Positions 7,390-15,964 of a stretch of DNA of 34,146 nt are shown here, piece after piece; positions within the stretch are counted from its first letter, which is position 1, and each line of letters starts with the position of its first letter. Source of the stretch: an uncultured Collinsella sp. (GTDB lineage Bacteria > Actinomycetota > Coriobacteriia > Coriobacteriales > Coriobacteriaceae). The notes under the pieces were generated by a model. It searched no databases. It was not told where the DNA came from and saw nothing but the letters and a program-made list of their open reading frames with translations. The DNA lies in the NCBI GenBank assembly GCA_900544065.1, contig UQTR01000014.1, positions 1 to 34,146 of the forward strand, in the 5' to 3' direction. The translations under genes were made by a program, and so were the position numbers.

Positions 7390-7665
7390 ATGTTTGGACT
7401 GAGGGCTCCTGAGCTCATCATTATTCTCGTCGTTGTCCTGATTATCTTTGGGCCCAAGAACCTGCCGAAGCTCGGTAAGTCCCTCGGCTCTACCGTCAAG
7501 AATATCCGCGAGGGTATGGAGGGCGACGATAAGGGCGAAACCAAGCAGGCCGAGGAGGTTGTGGTCGAGGAGTCCAAGGAGGACAAGGAGATCGCAGAGC
7601 TCGAGGCCAAGCTCGCTGCTGCCAAGCAAAAGAAGGCAGAGGACAGCGACGCGGACGCAGAGTAG
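7390..7665 (+). CDS. tatA: Twin-arginine translocase TatA/TatE-type subunit
   Basis: TatA-type subunits form the membrane channel component that moves folded proteins with twin-arginine signals. The 91-residue protein has the expected layout: a short N-terminus, one membrane helix (PELIIILVVVLIIFG, residues about 7-21), the FGPKNLPKLGKSLG amphipathic helix with its Phe-Gly hinge, and a long charged Glu/Lys tail. I chose ATG 7390, which follows GGAGG at 7380-7384; a longer frame would read through the tRNA-Pro gene. No tatB or tatC lies nearby, so this may be the only Tat gene here. A terminator follows. Confidence 0.88.
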   Translation: MFGLRAPELIIILVVVLIIFGPKNLPKLGKSLGSTVKNIREGMEGDDKGETKQAEEVVVEESKEDKEIAELEAKLAAAKQKKAEDSDADAE

Positions 7666-7690
7666 TCCCATCCCTTTGGGGTGAGCACCT

Positions 7691-7723
7691 GACCGGCTTG
7701 CCCGCAGGCTAGCCGGTCTTTTT
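7691..7723 (+). terminator. Terminator after tatA
   Basis: GACCGGCT (7691-7698) pairs with AGCCGGTC (7711-7718), with a nested smaller pairing in the loop and TTTTT after it. Confidence 0.9.
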
Positions 7724-7772
7724 CGTTTTTGTTGACAGTTGATCGTTACATCATAGTTGGGGAGATATCCGT

Positions 7773-8243
7773 ATGGACGCAAGCCAGATCGTACTGACCG
7801 CTGAGGGCCGCCAGAAGCTCGTCGAGGAGCTCGCTTGGCGTGAGGGCGATTACGCCAAGGAGATCGTCGAGGACATCAAGGAAGCCCGCGCGTTCGGCGA
7901 CCTTTCGGAGAACTCCGAGTACGATGCCGCCAAGGACAAGCAGGCCCAGAACGCCGCTCGTATCGCCGAGATCCAGGCCATCCTCGCCAACGCTCAGATC
8001 GCTGCCAGCACGGGCGACCTGACCGTCTCCATTGGCTCGACTGTTACCCTGGTCGACCCCAACGGTGAGCTCATCGAGGTCACGCTTGTCGGTACCACCG
8101 AGACCAACTCGCTCGAGCACAAGATCTCCAACGAGTCTCCGGTCGGCCACGCCATCATTGGTCATGGCGAGGGCGACTCCGTCGAGGTTGTTACGCCTTC
8201 CGGCAAGACCCGCATCTACACCATCGCCAAGATCGCACGCTAG
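7773..8243 (+). CDS. greA: Transcription elongation factor GreA
   Basis: GreA binds RNA polymerase's secondary channel and stimulates cleavage of backtracked RNA. The 156-residue length is typical. The N-terminal coiled coil carries LTAEGRQKLVEELAWREGDY and the tip sequence RAFGDLSENSEYDAAKDKQA, with the acidic tip residues. The C-terminal FKBP-like domain carries IGSTVTLVDPNGELIEVTLVG and SPVGHAIIGHGEGD. Upstream, a perfect TTGACA (7732-7737) is present, but the best -10 (CATAGT, 7752-7757) gives a short spacer, so I do not call the promoter. GGGGAG precedes the start. A terminator separates it from lysS. Confidence 0.95.
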   Translation: MDASQIVLTAEGRQKLVEELAWREGDYAKEIVEDIKEARAFGDLSENSEYDAAKDKQAQNAARIAEIQAILANAQIAASTGDLTVSIGSTVTLVDPNGELIEVTLVGTTETNSLEHKISNESPVGHAIIGHGEGDSVEVVTPSGKTRIYTIAKIAR

Positions 8244-8271
8244 ACCACGGTCCCGCGTAAAGGTATGTTTT

Positions 8272-8304
8272 CGCTCCCTGGGACCGAATCCTGGGGAGCG
8301 TTTT
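8272..8304 (+). terminator. Terminator between greA and lysS
   Basis: CGCTCCC (8272-8278) pairs with GGGAGCG (8294-8300) and is followed by TTTT. The loop also carries GGGACC (8280-8285), which could instead pair with GGTCCC at 8249-8254 as an alternative fold. Confidence 0.75.
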
Positions 8305-8321
8305 AGTTTGAGGAGCTAACT

Positions 8322-10286
8322 ATGGCAGAAAACCAGAACGCCGCCGATCAGGCATCGACGCTCAACGACGAGCGCGCCACCCGCCTGGCAAAGCGTGCCT
8401 CCCTGTTCGAGGCGGGCCAGAACCCGTATCCCGAGCACTCCGAGATTGAGGACTACGTCGCCGACATCGAGACTAAGTATGCCGAGCTCGCCGATGGCGA
8501 GGACACCGAGGACGTCGTGAAGATCGGCGGCCGTGTGGTTGCCAAGCGCGGTCAGGGCAAGATCATGTTCATCGTCGTGCGCGATGCGACCGGCGAGATC
8601 CAGCTGTTCTGCCGCATCAACGATATGGACGAGGCCGCCTGGAATACGCTCAAGGCCCTCGACCTGGGCGATATCCTGGGCGTGACCGGCGTGGTCGTGC
8701 GCACCAAGCGCGGCCAGCTTTCCGTTGCCCCCAAGAGCGCGACGCTGCTGTCCAAGGCCGTTCGCCCGCTGCCCGAGAAGTTCCACGGCCTCTCCGACAA
8801 GGAGACCCGCTATCGTCAGCGCTATGTCGACCTGATCGCCAACGACGACGTTCGCGAGACCTTCCGCAAGCGTTCGCAGATTCTCTCCACGTTCCGCCGC
8901 TTTATGGAGTCCGATGGCTACATGGAGGTCGAGACCCCTATCCTGCAGACCATCCAGGGCGGAGCTACTGCCAAGCCGTTCATCACGCACTTCAATGCGC
9001 TCGATCAGGAGTGCTACCTGCGTATCGCCACCGAGCTGCACCTCAAGCGCTGCATCGTCGGCGGCTTTGAGCGCGTGTTCGAGATCGGCCGTATCTTCCG
9101 CAACGAGGGCATGGACCTTACCCACAATCCCGAGTTCACCACGATGGAGGCCTACCGCGCCTTCTCCGATCTCGAGGGCATGAAGGCACTCGCCCAGGGT
9201 GTCATTAAGGCCGCTAACAAGGCTATCGGCAACCCCGAGGTCATCGAGTACCAGGGCCAGACCATCGATCTGTCCGGTGAGTGGGCAAGCCGTCCCATGA
9301 CCGACATCGTCTCGGACGTGCTCGGCAAGCAAGTCACCATCGATACGCCGGTCGAGGAGCTTGCCGCCGCCGCGCGCGAGAAGGGCCTGGAGATCAAGCC
9401 CGAGTGGACTGCTGGCAAGATCATCGCCGAGATTTACGATGAGCTGGGCGAGGACACCATCGTCAACCCGACCTTCGTGTGCGATTACCCCATCGAAGTC
9501 AGCCCGCTCGCCAAGCGTTTTGAGGACGACCCGCGTCTGACCCACCGCTTTGAGCTGGTCATCGCTGGCCACGAGTACGCCAACGCATTCTCCGAGCTCA
9601 ACGACCCGGTCGACCAGGCCGAGCGCTTCGCTGCCCAGATGGCCGAGAAGGCCGGCGGCGACGACGAGGCCATGGAGTACGACGAGGATTACGTGCGCGC
9701 CCTCGAGTACGGTATGCCTCCTGCGGGCGGCATCGGCATCGGTATCGACCGCGTGGTCATGCTGCTCACCAACCAGGCTTCCATCCGCGACGTGCTGCTG
9801 TTCCCGCACATGAAGCCCGAGAAGGGTTTCCAGTCCGGTGCCGCCGCTGCCAAGGCTGCCGAGGCCGGCAACACCGCGAGCCCCTTCGTCAAGCCGCTCA
9901 AGCCCACGCTCGACTACTCCAAGATTGCCGTCGAGCCGCTGTTTGAGGAGTTCGTCGACTTTGATACCTTCTCCAAGAGCGACTTCCGCGCCGTTAAGGT
10001 CAAGGCATGCGAGGCCGTCAAGAAGTCCAAGAAGCTGCTGAACTTTACGCTCGACGACGGCACCGGTACCGACCGCACCATCCTCTCCGGTATTCACGAT
10101 TATTACGAGCCCGAGGACCTGGTCGGCAAGACCCTGCTCGCCATCACCAACCTGCCTCCGCGCAAGATGATGGGTATCCCCAGCTGCGGCATGCTCATCA
10201 GCGCCATCCACGAGGAGGAGGGCGAGGAGCGTCTCAACCTGATCCAGCTCGACGCTTCCATCCCTGCCGGCGCAAAGATGTACTAG
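8322..10286 (+). CDS. lysS: Lysyl-tRNA synthetase (class II) with C-terminal tRNA-binding domain
   Basis: This enzyme charges tRNA-Lys. Residues 1-503 are an ordinary class II LysRS: an N-terminal OB-fold (VKIGGRVVAKRGQGKIMFIVVRD near 66), motif 2 with RIFRNEGMDLTHNPEFTTME, and motif 3 with GGIGIGIDRVVMLL followed by LLFPHMKPE. The protein then continues to 654 residues. After a linker (about 504-541) comes FDTFSKSDFRAVKVKACEAV, and later PPRKMMGIPSCGMLISA near the end. This matches the EMAPII/Trbp111-type tRNA-binding domain normally seen at the C-terminus of MetRS or as a free protein. The fusion is one continuous frame with no shift. GAGGAG precedes the ATG. Confidence 0.93.
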   Translation: MAENQNAADQASTLNDERATRLAKRASLFEAGQNPYPEHSEIEDYVADIETKYAELADGEDTEDVVKIGGRVVAKRGQGKIMFIVVRDATGEIQLFCRINDMDEAAWNTLKALDLGDILGVTGVVVRTKRGQLSVAPKSATLLSKAVRPLPEKFHGLSDKETRYRQRYVDLIANDDVRETFRKRSQILSTFRRFMESDGYMEVETPILQTIQGGATAKPFITHFNALDQECYLRIATELHLKRCIVGGFERVFEIGRIFRNEGMDLTHNPEFTTMEAYRAFSDLEGMKALAQGVIKAANKAIGNPEVIEYQGQTIDLSGEWASRPMTDIVSDVLGKQVTIDTPVEELAAAAREKGLEIKPEWTAGKIIAEIYDELGEDTIVNPTFVCDYPIEVSPLAKRFEDDPRLTHRFELVIAGHEYANAFSELNDPVDQAERFAAQMAEKAGGDDEAMEYDEDYVRALEYGMPPAGGIGIGIDRVVMLLTNQASIRDVLLFPHMKPEKGFQSGAAAAKAAEAGNTASPFVKPLKPTLDYSKIAVEPLFEEFVDFDTFSKSDFRAVKVKACEAVKKSKKLLNFTLDDGTGTDRTILSGIHDYYEPEDLVGKTLLAITNLPPRKMMGIPSCGMLISAIHEEEGEERLNLIQLDASIPAGAKMY

Positions 10287-10289
10287 GGA

Positions 10290-10317
10290 GTTACGCGGGT
10301 TTACCAACCCGCGTAAC
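10290..10317. repeat. Perfect 12-bp inverted repeat after lysS
   Basis: GTTACGCGGGTT (10290-10301) and AACCCGCGTAAC (10306-10317) pair around a 4-base loop. No T run follows, so this is a strong hairpin rather than a textbook terminator. Confidence 0.75.
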
Positions 10318-10330
10318 CAGTTGACGCTGC

Positions 10331-10429
10331 AAGCCCGCCAGAGCGGCAATCTGCCTTTCAACTTCGGCGGCATGACCAGAAGGTCAATGCCGCCTCGTTT
10401 CAAGGCACCTTGCTCGCTCTGGCGGGCTT
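10331..10429. repeat. 100-bp compound hairpin element, copy 1
   Basis: Outer arms AAGCCCGCCAGAGC (10331-10344) and GCTCTGGCGGGCTT (10416-10429) pair perfectly. Inside come GGCAATCTGCC and GGCACCTTGC facing each other, then TTTCAA on both strands (an unpaired internal loop), then an apical stem GGCGGCATGACC with GGTCAATGCCGCC around AGAA. Two relatives with the same architecture lie at 31961-32062 and 32065-32167. The remaining part of the 10287-10635 gap holds two other palindromes and no gene I can support. Confidence 0.75.
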
Positions 10430-10471
10430 TCGCTGTCGTTGCCAAAACATCGGCGTTACCTTGGTCCAGAT

Positions 10472-10529
10472 GTAGTCATTGGGGACGTTCTTAAACGACT
10501 AGTCATTCAAGAACGTCCCCAATGACTAC
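10472..10529. repeat. Perfect 21-bp inverted repeat with GGGGAC core
   Basis: The arms 10472-10492 and 10509-10529 are perfectly complementary over 21 bp, around a 16-base loop. The left arm contains TCATTGGGGACGTTCTT and the loop contains a further AGTCATTC copy of part of the arm. No T tract follows. It resembles REP-type palindromes with a GGGGAC core. Confidence 0.85.
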
Positions 10530-10635
10530 CCAATGGCTATTGCGCACATGGTTCGCATGACAGCCGTCTCTTTTATGTTTCCTTTAGCCGTCGCTGTCTA
10601 GGATGGGGGTTAGTCGATAGGAAGGGAGCACCGGG

Positions 10636-12204
10636 ATGGACGATGCGAGCGAGCGCGCAATCGAAGAGGACATGCTCGATCAGTTCAATTACTTTGATGA
10701 TGAGGACGAGGAGCTGATCGACCGCCGCGAGCCAGCGCCGCTTGATTCCTTTGATCTGGTCGATGAAGAGACTGATGAGGTTGAGGACGAATCAACGGAG
10801 TCCCCACAGTCTTCGCGCCTTAACTCACTGCTTTCGAGAGCCCCCATGCACCACGGCGTTCGTGCCGGCGCGCTCCATATGAAAACTGACTGGCACCAGA
10901 TCGTGACGGCAGGCGATGAACTTGCCGTCGATGCGCCGCTCACCGATAAATCATCCATCATCTGCCGCACCGGTATGCTTATGCTCGCGAGCGGAACGGG
11001 TGCCTGGCGTGTACGCGATACCATGAATCGAGTCGCCGCCGTACTCGGTGTCACCATCCACGTCGACTTGAGTCTCCTATCGTTTGAGTGTACCTGCATC
11101 GAAGATGGCCACTGCTTTAACGAGGTCGTCAGCTTGCCCACAACGGGCGTCAATACCCATCGCATTTGGATGATGGAGAGCTTCCTAAAGGAAATCGAGA
11201 CATATGGTCGCCGTTTTACGGTGCATGAGTATCACGAGATGCTCAAGACCGTTGAGAGTTCAAAACCTGATTACGCGCCTTGGCAACAGGGCCTTGCGGC
11301 GGCCTGCGCCTGTGGCGCCTTTGTCTTTTTACTTGGTGGCGGTCCTATTGAGATGGCATGCGCGTTCGTGGGCGCGGGTGTCGGCAACTTTGCCCGCTCC
11401 CATATTCTCAGGCAAGGCCTTGGTCAGTTCAGCGCGCTGACGACCGGCGTTGCGCTCGCTTGCGTTTCGTATCTGCTGGCATTGCTCGGCCTTGGCCAGG
11501 TCATACCGGGGGCAATGTCGCACCAAGAAGGCTATATCGGCGCCATGCTCTTTGTGATTCCCGGCTTTCCACTCATTACGGCAGGCCTCGACATCGCTAA
11601 GCTCGACATGCGAAGCGGTATCGAGCGCCTTTCATATGCCGTATCGATTATTGTGATGGCGACGCTCGTAGGTTGGATGGTTGCCGAGTGTGTTGGCCTG
11701 GCGCCGGACGACTTTGCGCCGCTCGGCCTTTCTCCGCTTGCTCTTACGCTCCTGCGCGTGGTGATGAGCTTCGTTGGCGTATTCGGCTTCTCGGTGATGT
11801 TCAACAGCCCGGTAAAGATGGCCGCGGCAGCTGGGCTGATCGGCGCCGTGTCCAATACCCTGCGTCTGACCCTTGTCGATGCGCCGACGATGATTCCCTT
11901 CCTGGGCCTCAGCACGGGAATGCCTCCCGAGGCAGCAGCGTTTATCGGCGCGCTGGTATCGGGCCTGCTGGCAAGCTTGGCCGAAGTCAAGCTCACCTAC
12001 CCGCGCATCGCCCTCACGGTGCCATCGATTGTCATTATGGTGCCGGGTTTGTATCTGTATCGCTCGATGTATTACATGTGCACCTTCGACACGGTCAATA
12101 TGCTCGGCTGGTTTGTGCGTGCGGTGCTCATCGTGGCGTTTTTGCCCGTTGGTCTGGGTGTGGCGCGTACGCTCACCGACCCTCGCTGGCGCCACACCAG
12201 CTAA
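10636..12204 (+). CDS. Threonine/serine exporter (ThrE-type) family membrane protein
   Basis: This 522-residue protein starts with about 80 strongly acidic, probably disordered residues. A cytoplasmic domain follows with the family motif GTGAWRVRDTMNRVA near 121-135, then about ten hydrophobic segments from residue 214 to the end. This is the ThrE layout, with the PF06738-like and PF12821-like halves fused, as in Corynebacterium ThrE, which exports L-threonine and L-serine using the proton gradient. Substrate here is inference. The ATG at 10636 follows AAGGGAGC. It stands alone between palindrome-rich gaps, so it is probably monocistronic. Confidence 0.8.
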   Translation: MDDASERAIEEDMLDQFNYFDDEDEELIDRREPAPLDSFDLVDEETDEVEDESTESPQSSRLNSLLSRAPMHHGVRAGALHMKTDWHQIVTAGDELAVDAPLTDKSSIICRTGMLMLASGTGAWRVRDTMNRVAAVLGVTIHVDLSLLSFECTCIEDGHCFNEVVSLPTTGVNTHRIWMMESFLKEIETYGRRFTVHEYHEMLKTVESSKPDYAPWQQGLAAACACGAFVFLLGGGPIEMACAFVGAGVGNFARSHILRQGLGQFSALTTGVALACVSYLLALLGLGQVIPGAMSHQEGYIGAMLFVIPGFPLITAGLDIAKLDMRSGIERLSYAVSIIVMATLVGWMVAECVGLAPDDFAPLGLSPLALTLLRVVMSFVGVFGFSVMFNSPVKMAAAAGLIGAVSNTLRLTLVDAPTMIPFLGLSTGMPPEAAAFIGALVSGLLASLAEVKLTYPRIALTVPSIVIMVPGLYLYRSMYYMCTFDTVNMLGWFVRAVLIVAFLPVGLGVARTLTDPRWRHTS

Positions 12205-12236
12205 TTGGTGCAGGGGGGCAGGTCACTTTGCACCAA
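12205..12236. repeat. Small palindrome after the ThrE-type gene
   Basis: TTGGTGCA (12205-12212) pairs with TGCACCAA (12229-12236) around GGGGGGCAGGTCACTT. The centre resembles that of the 4590-4628 palindrome (GGGACAGGT). Confidence 0.65.
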
Positions 12237-12240
12237 ATGA

Positions 12241-12305
12241 GTTGCGGTGAAATAGGGACTGAATTGCTGCTTAAAGGGTCAAAATAGTCCGTATTCCACC
12301 GCAAC
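12241..12305. repeat. Long imperfect palindrome (20-base arms)
   Basis: The arms 12241-12260 and 12286-12305 match at 18 of 20 positions, starting with a perfect GTTGCGGTG/CACCGCAAC. The inner edge carries AGGGACT/AGTCC. The rest of the 12205-12515 gap holds a 20-base near-palindrome at 12358-12377 and a terminator-type hairpin at 12423-12472; I see no gene in it. Confidence 0.7.
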
Positions 12306-12422
12306 TTATGGGGTTGGGGGATTATCGGCGCCCTGCATCTTCATAAACTCAACGCTTACGAAGCGCATGCGTTTCGTGCTAGGCTGGTTCCACCACATAA
12401 GTAGTCGCAGACGCACGTACCA

Positions 12423-12472
12423 CGGGCGGGCGAGATGAAGTCCCAACAGCTCCATCTTGCCCGCCCGTTTTT
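12423..12472 (+). terminator. Strong hairpin terminator upstream of the DUF2798-like gene
   Basis: CGGGCGGGC (12423-12431) pairs with GCCCGCCCG (12459-12467), extended inward by GAGATG with CATCTT (one G-T pair), and is followed by TTTTT. It may end transcription from the exporter gene or attenuate the next one, whose start is 44 bases away. Confidence 0.8.
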
Positions 12473-12515
12473 GTTGGCGGCGCCGCGACGCAACACAGAG
12501 AGGAATCTGCCCCTC

Positions 12516-13109
12516 ATGCCTATCAACAAACGAGAGAGCCTGCTGTTCACCTTTATCATGTGCTTTTGCATGGTGCTCTGGATGAGCATCTACAACGTTG
12601 CCCTGCAGCATGGGGCCATCAACGGCGAGGTCGTTGCCGCTGCGTGGCTCGGCTTCCCCGTTGCCTACATTTTTGCCATGTGCTGCGACTGGTTCGTCGC
12701 CAGCCCGCTCGCCAAGGGTTTCGCCTTTAAGTACTTGGTCATGCCGGGCAAGAGCTCGCCGCTTGCCATGACGCTCGCCGTCAGCTCCTGCATGGTCGTT
12801 CCCATGGTCATCATCATGTCGCTCTACGGCGCGTGCGAAGGCCTGTTCCATATGCCCGGCGGCCCGCTCGCAAACCTGCAGATGCTGCCGATGATGTGGC
12901 TCATCAACATCCCGCGCAGCTTTATCATGGCCCTGCCCTGGAACCTGCTGGTGGCCGGTCCGATTGCTCGCTTTGTCTTCCGCCGCGCCTTCCCCATGGG
13001 AACCGTCTTTGAAGAGCAGCATATGGAGCTCGTGCACATGCCGGGCGCTCCCGCTGCCGAGGAGGTTGCCAGCATTTCCGAGGGCATGGACGCCGAGCCC
13101 GCCTGCTAG
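12516..13109 (+). CDS. DUF2798-like membrane protein (two tandem repeats)
   Basis: This 197-residue protein has four predicted membrane helices (about residues 8-28, 40-65, 80-102 and 118-145 from MPINKRESLL) and an acidic, cytoplasmic-looking C-terminal tail. Each half has the pattern of a first helix with MSxxN-like residues followed by a helix that ends in a P-containing 'SPLAKGF' or 'GPIARFVF' segment. This fits two tandem DUF2798 units. The function is unknown. I start at 12516, after GAGAGG at about 12498-12503, because the longer frame from 12435 begins inside a terminator hairpin. Confidence 0.6.
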   Translation: MPINKRESLLFTFIMCFCMVLWMSIYNVALQHGAINGEVVAAAWLGFPVAYIFAMCCDWFVASPLAKGFAFKYLVMPGKSSPLAMTLAVSSCMVVPMVIIMSLYGACEGLFHMPGGPLANLQMLPMMWLINIPRSFIMALPWNLLVAGPIARFVFRRAFPMGTVFEEQHMELVHMPGAPAAEEVASISEGMDAEPAC

Positions 13110-13233
13110 ACAGCAGCTCAAAACCAGACCCCCAAACAGACCGGAGCGATTCCTTTTTTGTAGACGTTGTCGCGCGGCTACGGGCAGGAAAGGTCCCAAC
13201 GGTTAACATATACTCCATATGGGTAAAGAGACC

Positions 13234-13259
13234 AAAGCGCTGCCGCGGGGCGGCGCTTT
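13234..13259 (+). promoter_or_regulatory. Hairpin in the clpC leader
   Basis: AAAGCGC (13234-13240) pairs with GCGCTTT (13253-13259), with inner GCC/GGC pairing. It lies between a TATACT box (13209-13214) and the clpC ribosome site. No CtsR-type tandem heptad is visible, so control of clpC is unclear. Confidence 0.4.
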
Positions 13260-13296
13260 GCGTTTGAAAAAACTAGCTCGTCTAAGAGGAACTAGC

Positions 13297-15939
13297 ATGT
13301 TAGACCGTTTTACCGATCGCGCGCGTAAGGTCATGTCCATGGCCAAGCAGGAGGCGCTCGATCTTCATTCAAATAAGGTGGGCACCGAACACCTGCTGCT
13401 CGCGCTTGCCAAGGAGGATGAGGGCATTGCCGCCGAGGCACTGCGCTCGCTTGATATCTCCTACGACGACATCATGGACACCCTCAAGGAGGTCCAGACC
13501 ACGGTTCCCGAGCCCAGTGAGGAGACCGAGGCGGCCAAGCTCGCCTTTACGCCGCTCGTCATCAGCGTGATGGAGCGCTCCTTCCGCGTGGCGCGTGAAA
13601 ACAACCAGACCTACGTGTCGACCGAGCACTTGCTGATCGGCATCGTCGAAGAGGGCAACGGCATGGCCATGGACATCCTCATGCGCCTGGGTGTGTCGTC
13701 CGCCTCCATCAAAAAGGCTATCGAGAAACTCACCGCCAAGGACCAGGACAAGAAGCGTCCGCTCGCCGGCGCCGGTGCTGGTCGTCCCGGTGCGGGCCTG
13801 CCGTTCTTTAGCGGCTCGGATGCCTCTCAGCAAAAGGGGGGTGGCACCGATACGCTCAAGCAGTTCGCGACCAACCTCACGCAGAAGGCGCGCGACGGCG
13901 AGCTCGACCCTGTAATTGGTCGCGAAAAGGAAGTCCAGCGTATGATGGAGATCCTTTCGCGCCGCACCAAGAACAACCCGCTCATTCTGGGCGATCCCGG
14001 CGTGGGCAAGACGGCCATCGTCGAGGGCCTAGCTCAGCAGATTGCAGCCGGCAACGTGCCCGAGAACCTCATGAACCAGAATATCTGGACGCTCGACCTG
14101 CCGGGTCTCGTGGCGGGTGCCAAGTATCGCGGCGAGTTTGAGGAGCGCCTCAAGAACGTGATCCAGGAGGCCACCGAAGCCGACGACGTCATCCTGTTTA
14201 TCGACGAGATGCACACCATCATCGGTGCCGGTTCTGCCGAGGGCTCCATCGACGCGAGCTCCATGCTCAAGCCCGTGCTCGCGCGCGGTGCCTTCCAGAT
14301 TATCGGCGCCACCACGGCCGAGGAATTCCGCAAGTACCTCACCAAGGACCCGGCCTTTGAGCGTCGCTTCCAGACCATCGATGTCGAGGAGCCGAGCGTC
14401 GAGGACACGGTTAAGATCCTGACCGCGCTCAAGCCGCGCTACGAGGAGCACCACCATGTGCGCTATACGCAGGGTGCTATCGAGGCTGCCGCGAACCTTT
14501 CCAACCGCTACATCCAGGATCGCTTCCTGCCCGATAAGGCCATCGACCTCATTGACGAGGCCGGTGCCCGCGCTCGCATCGCCGCGAATCGCGCACCCGA
14601 GCCGGTGCGTGAGGCCGAGCATCGCGTGGAGGAGCTTAAGGCCGCCGCGCAGGAGGCCACCGAGAGCGACGACATGAACAAGGCCGCCGAGATCACCGAG
14701 CAGCAGAAGGCCGCCGAGATTGAGCTCGCCGAGGCCAAGGCCGCCTGGACCGCCGAGCTCGACGCCAGCCCGCTCACCATCGATGTGAGTCAGATCGCCG
14801 ATATCGTGTCCGTGACTTCGGGCGTGCCGGTGTCCTCGCTTACCGAGAGCGAGAGCCGTCGCCTGCTGCAGGCCGAAAGCGTGCTCAAGACGCGCATCAT
14901 CGGTCAGGATGAGGCTGTCGAGGCAGTTGCCAAGGCCGTGCGCCGCAGCCGCTCACCCCTCAAGGACCCGCGTCGCCCCGGCGGCAGCTTTATCTTCCTG
15001 GGTCCCACCGGCACGGGCAAGACCGAGCTCGCCAAGACGCTCGCCGAGTACCTCTTTGGCAGCAAGGATGCACTCATCAGCTTCGACATGTCCGAGTTCG
15101 GTAGCGAGTTCGAGGTCTCCAAGCTCATCGGTAGCCCTCCGGGTTACGTCGGCCACGACGAGGGTGGCCAGCTCACTAAAGCCGTTCGTCGCCACCCGTA
15201 TTCGGTCGTGCTGTTCGACGAGATTGAGAAGGCGCACCCCGATATCTTCAACATCTTGCTGCAGGTGCTGGAGGAGGGCCGCCTGACCGATAGCCAGGGC
15301 AAGACGGTCGACTTCCGCAACACCGTGATCATCATGACGTCCAACGTGGGCGCCCGCGAGATTGCGCAGGATGCGAGCGTGGGCTTTGGTACCACCGGCG
15401 AGCAGGGCCTCACCTCGAGTGAGATCCGCGGCCGCGCGATGGGCGAGCTCAAGCGCCTGTTCCGCCCCGAGCTGCTCAACCGTATCGACGACATCGTGGT
15501 GTTCCAGAAGCTCTCGGGCGAGAACCTGACCAAGATCGCGCACCTGCTGGTGGACGACCTGCGTCAGCGTTTGATTGCCAACGGCATGAACATCAAGCTC
15601 ACCGATGCGGCCTATGACAAGATCGTGGCCGAGGGCACCGACCTCACCAACGGTGCGCGTCCGCTGCGCCGTGCTATTCAAAAGCTCATCGAGGACCCGC
15701 TGTCCGAGGAGCTTCTGGCCGGCGAGTGGGGCGAGGGCGATACCGTCCTGTGCGACGTGGCCGATGGCAAGTTTGTCTTTAGCCATGGCACGGGCGAGAT
15801 CCCGGCACCGCGTCCGGCTGGCACGCTCGGTGGCGATACCGCCCCGGCGGCACCGCACACCGGCAACGCCGCGCCCGTGAGCGGCGGCGTGACCTCGGGC
15901 CCCGGCGGCATGATGCAAGCCGGTTCCGGCGCGCTGTAG
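13297..15939 (+). CDS. clpC: ATP-dependent Clp protease ATPase subunit ClpC
   Basis: ClpC is the AAA+ unfoldase that feeds proteins to ClpP. The 880-residue protein has two N-terminal Clp repeats (MLDRFTDRARKVM and TEHLLLALAKEDEG), a glycine-rich linker, the first AAA module with GDPGVGKT near 232-239, and a UVR-like coiled segment near 439-488 (EHRVEELKAAAQEATESDD). The second AAA module has GPTGTGKT near 569-576 and SPPGYVGHDEGGQL. The tail beyond residue 840 is Gly/Pro/Ala-rich. The start is ATG 13297, after AGAGGA; the upstream in-frame ATG at 13219 overlaps the leader hairpin. No ctsR, mcsA, mcsB or radA lies nearby. Confidence 0.95.
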   Translation: MLDRFTDRARKVMSMAKQEALDLHSNKVGTEHLLLALAKEDEGIAAEALRSLDISYDDIMDTLKEVQTTVPEPSEETEAAKLAFTPLVISVMERSFRVARENNQTYVSTEHLLIGIVEEGNGMAMDILMRLGVSSASIKKAIEKLTAKDQDKKRPLAGAGAGRPGAGLPFFSGSDASQQKGGGTDTLKQFATNLTQKARDGELDPVIGREKEVQRMMEILSRRTKNNPLILGDPGVGKTAIVEGLAQQIAAGNVPENLMNQNIWTLDLPGLVAGAKYRGEFEERLKNVIQEATEADDVILFIDEMHTIIGAGSAEGSIDASSMLKPVLARGAFQIIGATTAEEFRKYLTKDPAFERRFQTIDVEEPSVEDTVKILTALKPRYEEHHHVRYTQGAIEAAANLSNRYIQDRFLPDKAIDLIDEAGARARIAANRAPEPVREAEHRVEELKAAAQEATESDDMNKAAEITEQQKAAEIELAEAKAAWTAELDASPLTIDVSQIADIVSVTSGVPVSSLTESESRRLLQAESVLKTRIIGQDEAVEAVAKAVRRSRSPLKDPRRPGGSFIFLGPTGTGKTELAKTLAEYLFGSKDALISFDMSEFGSEFEVSKLIGSPPGYVGHDEGGQLTKAVRRHPYSVVLFDEIEKAHPDIFNILLQVLEEGRLTDSQGKTVDFRNTVIIMTSNVGAREIAQDASVGFGTTGEQGLTSSEIRGRAMGELKRLFRPELLNRIDDIVVFQKLSGENLTKIAHLLVDDLRQRLIANGMNIKLTDAAYDKIVAEGTDLTNGARPLRRAIQKLIEDPLSEELLAGEWGEGDTVLCDVADGKFVFSHGTGEIPAPRPAGTLGGDTAPAAPHTGNAAPVSGGVTSGPGGMMQAGSGAL

Positions 15940-15964
15940 GGATTGAATATAACCTTGCATGATA

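Noticed and set aside
7732..7757. TTGACA with CATAGT as greA promoter
   Set aside because: The -35 is perfect but the spacer is only 14 bp; not convincing.
8316..10445. 709-codon open frame on the minus strand opposite lysS
   Set aside because: It is a GC-driven shadow of lysS with no recognisable domain; the plus strand has all LysRS motifs.
13209..13214. TATACT as a full clpC promoter
   Set aside because: No acceptable -35 lies 16-18 bp upstream; kept only as a note.
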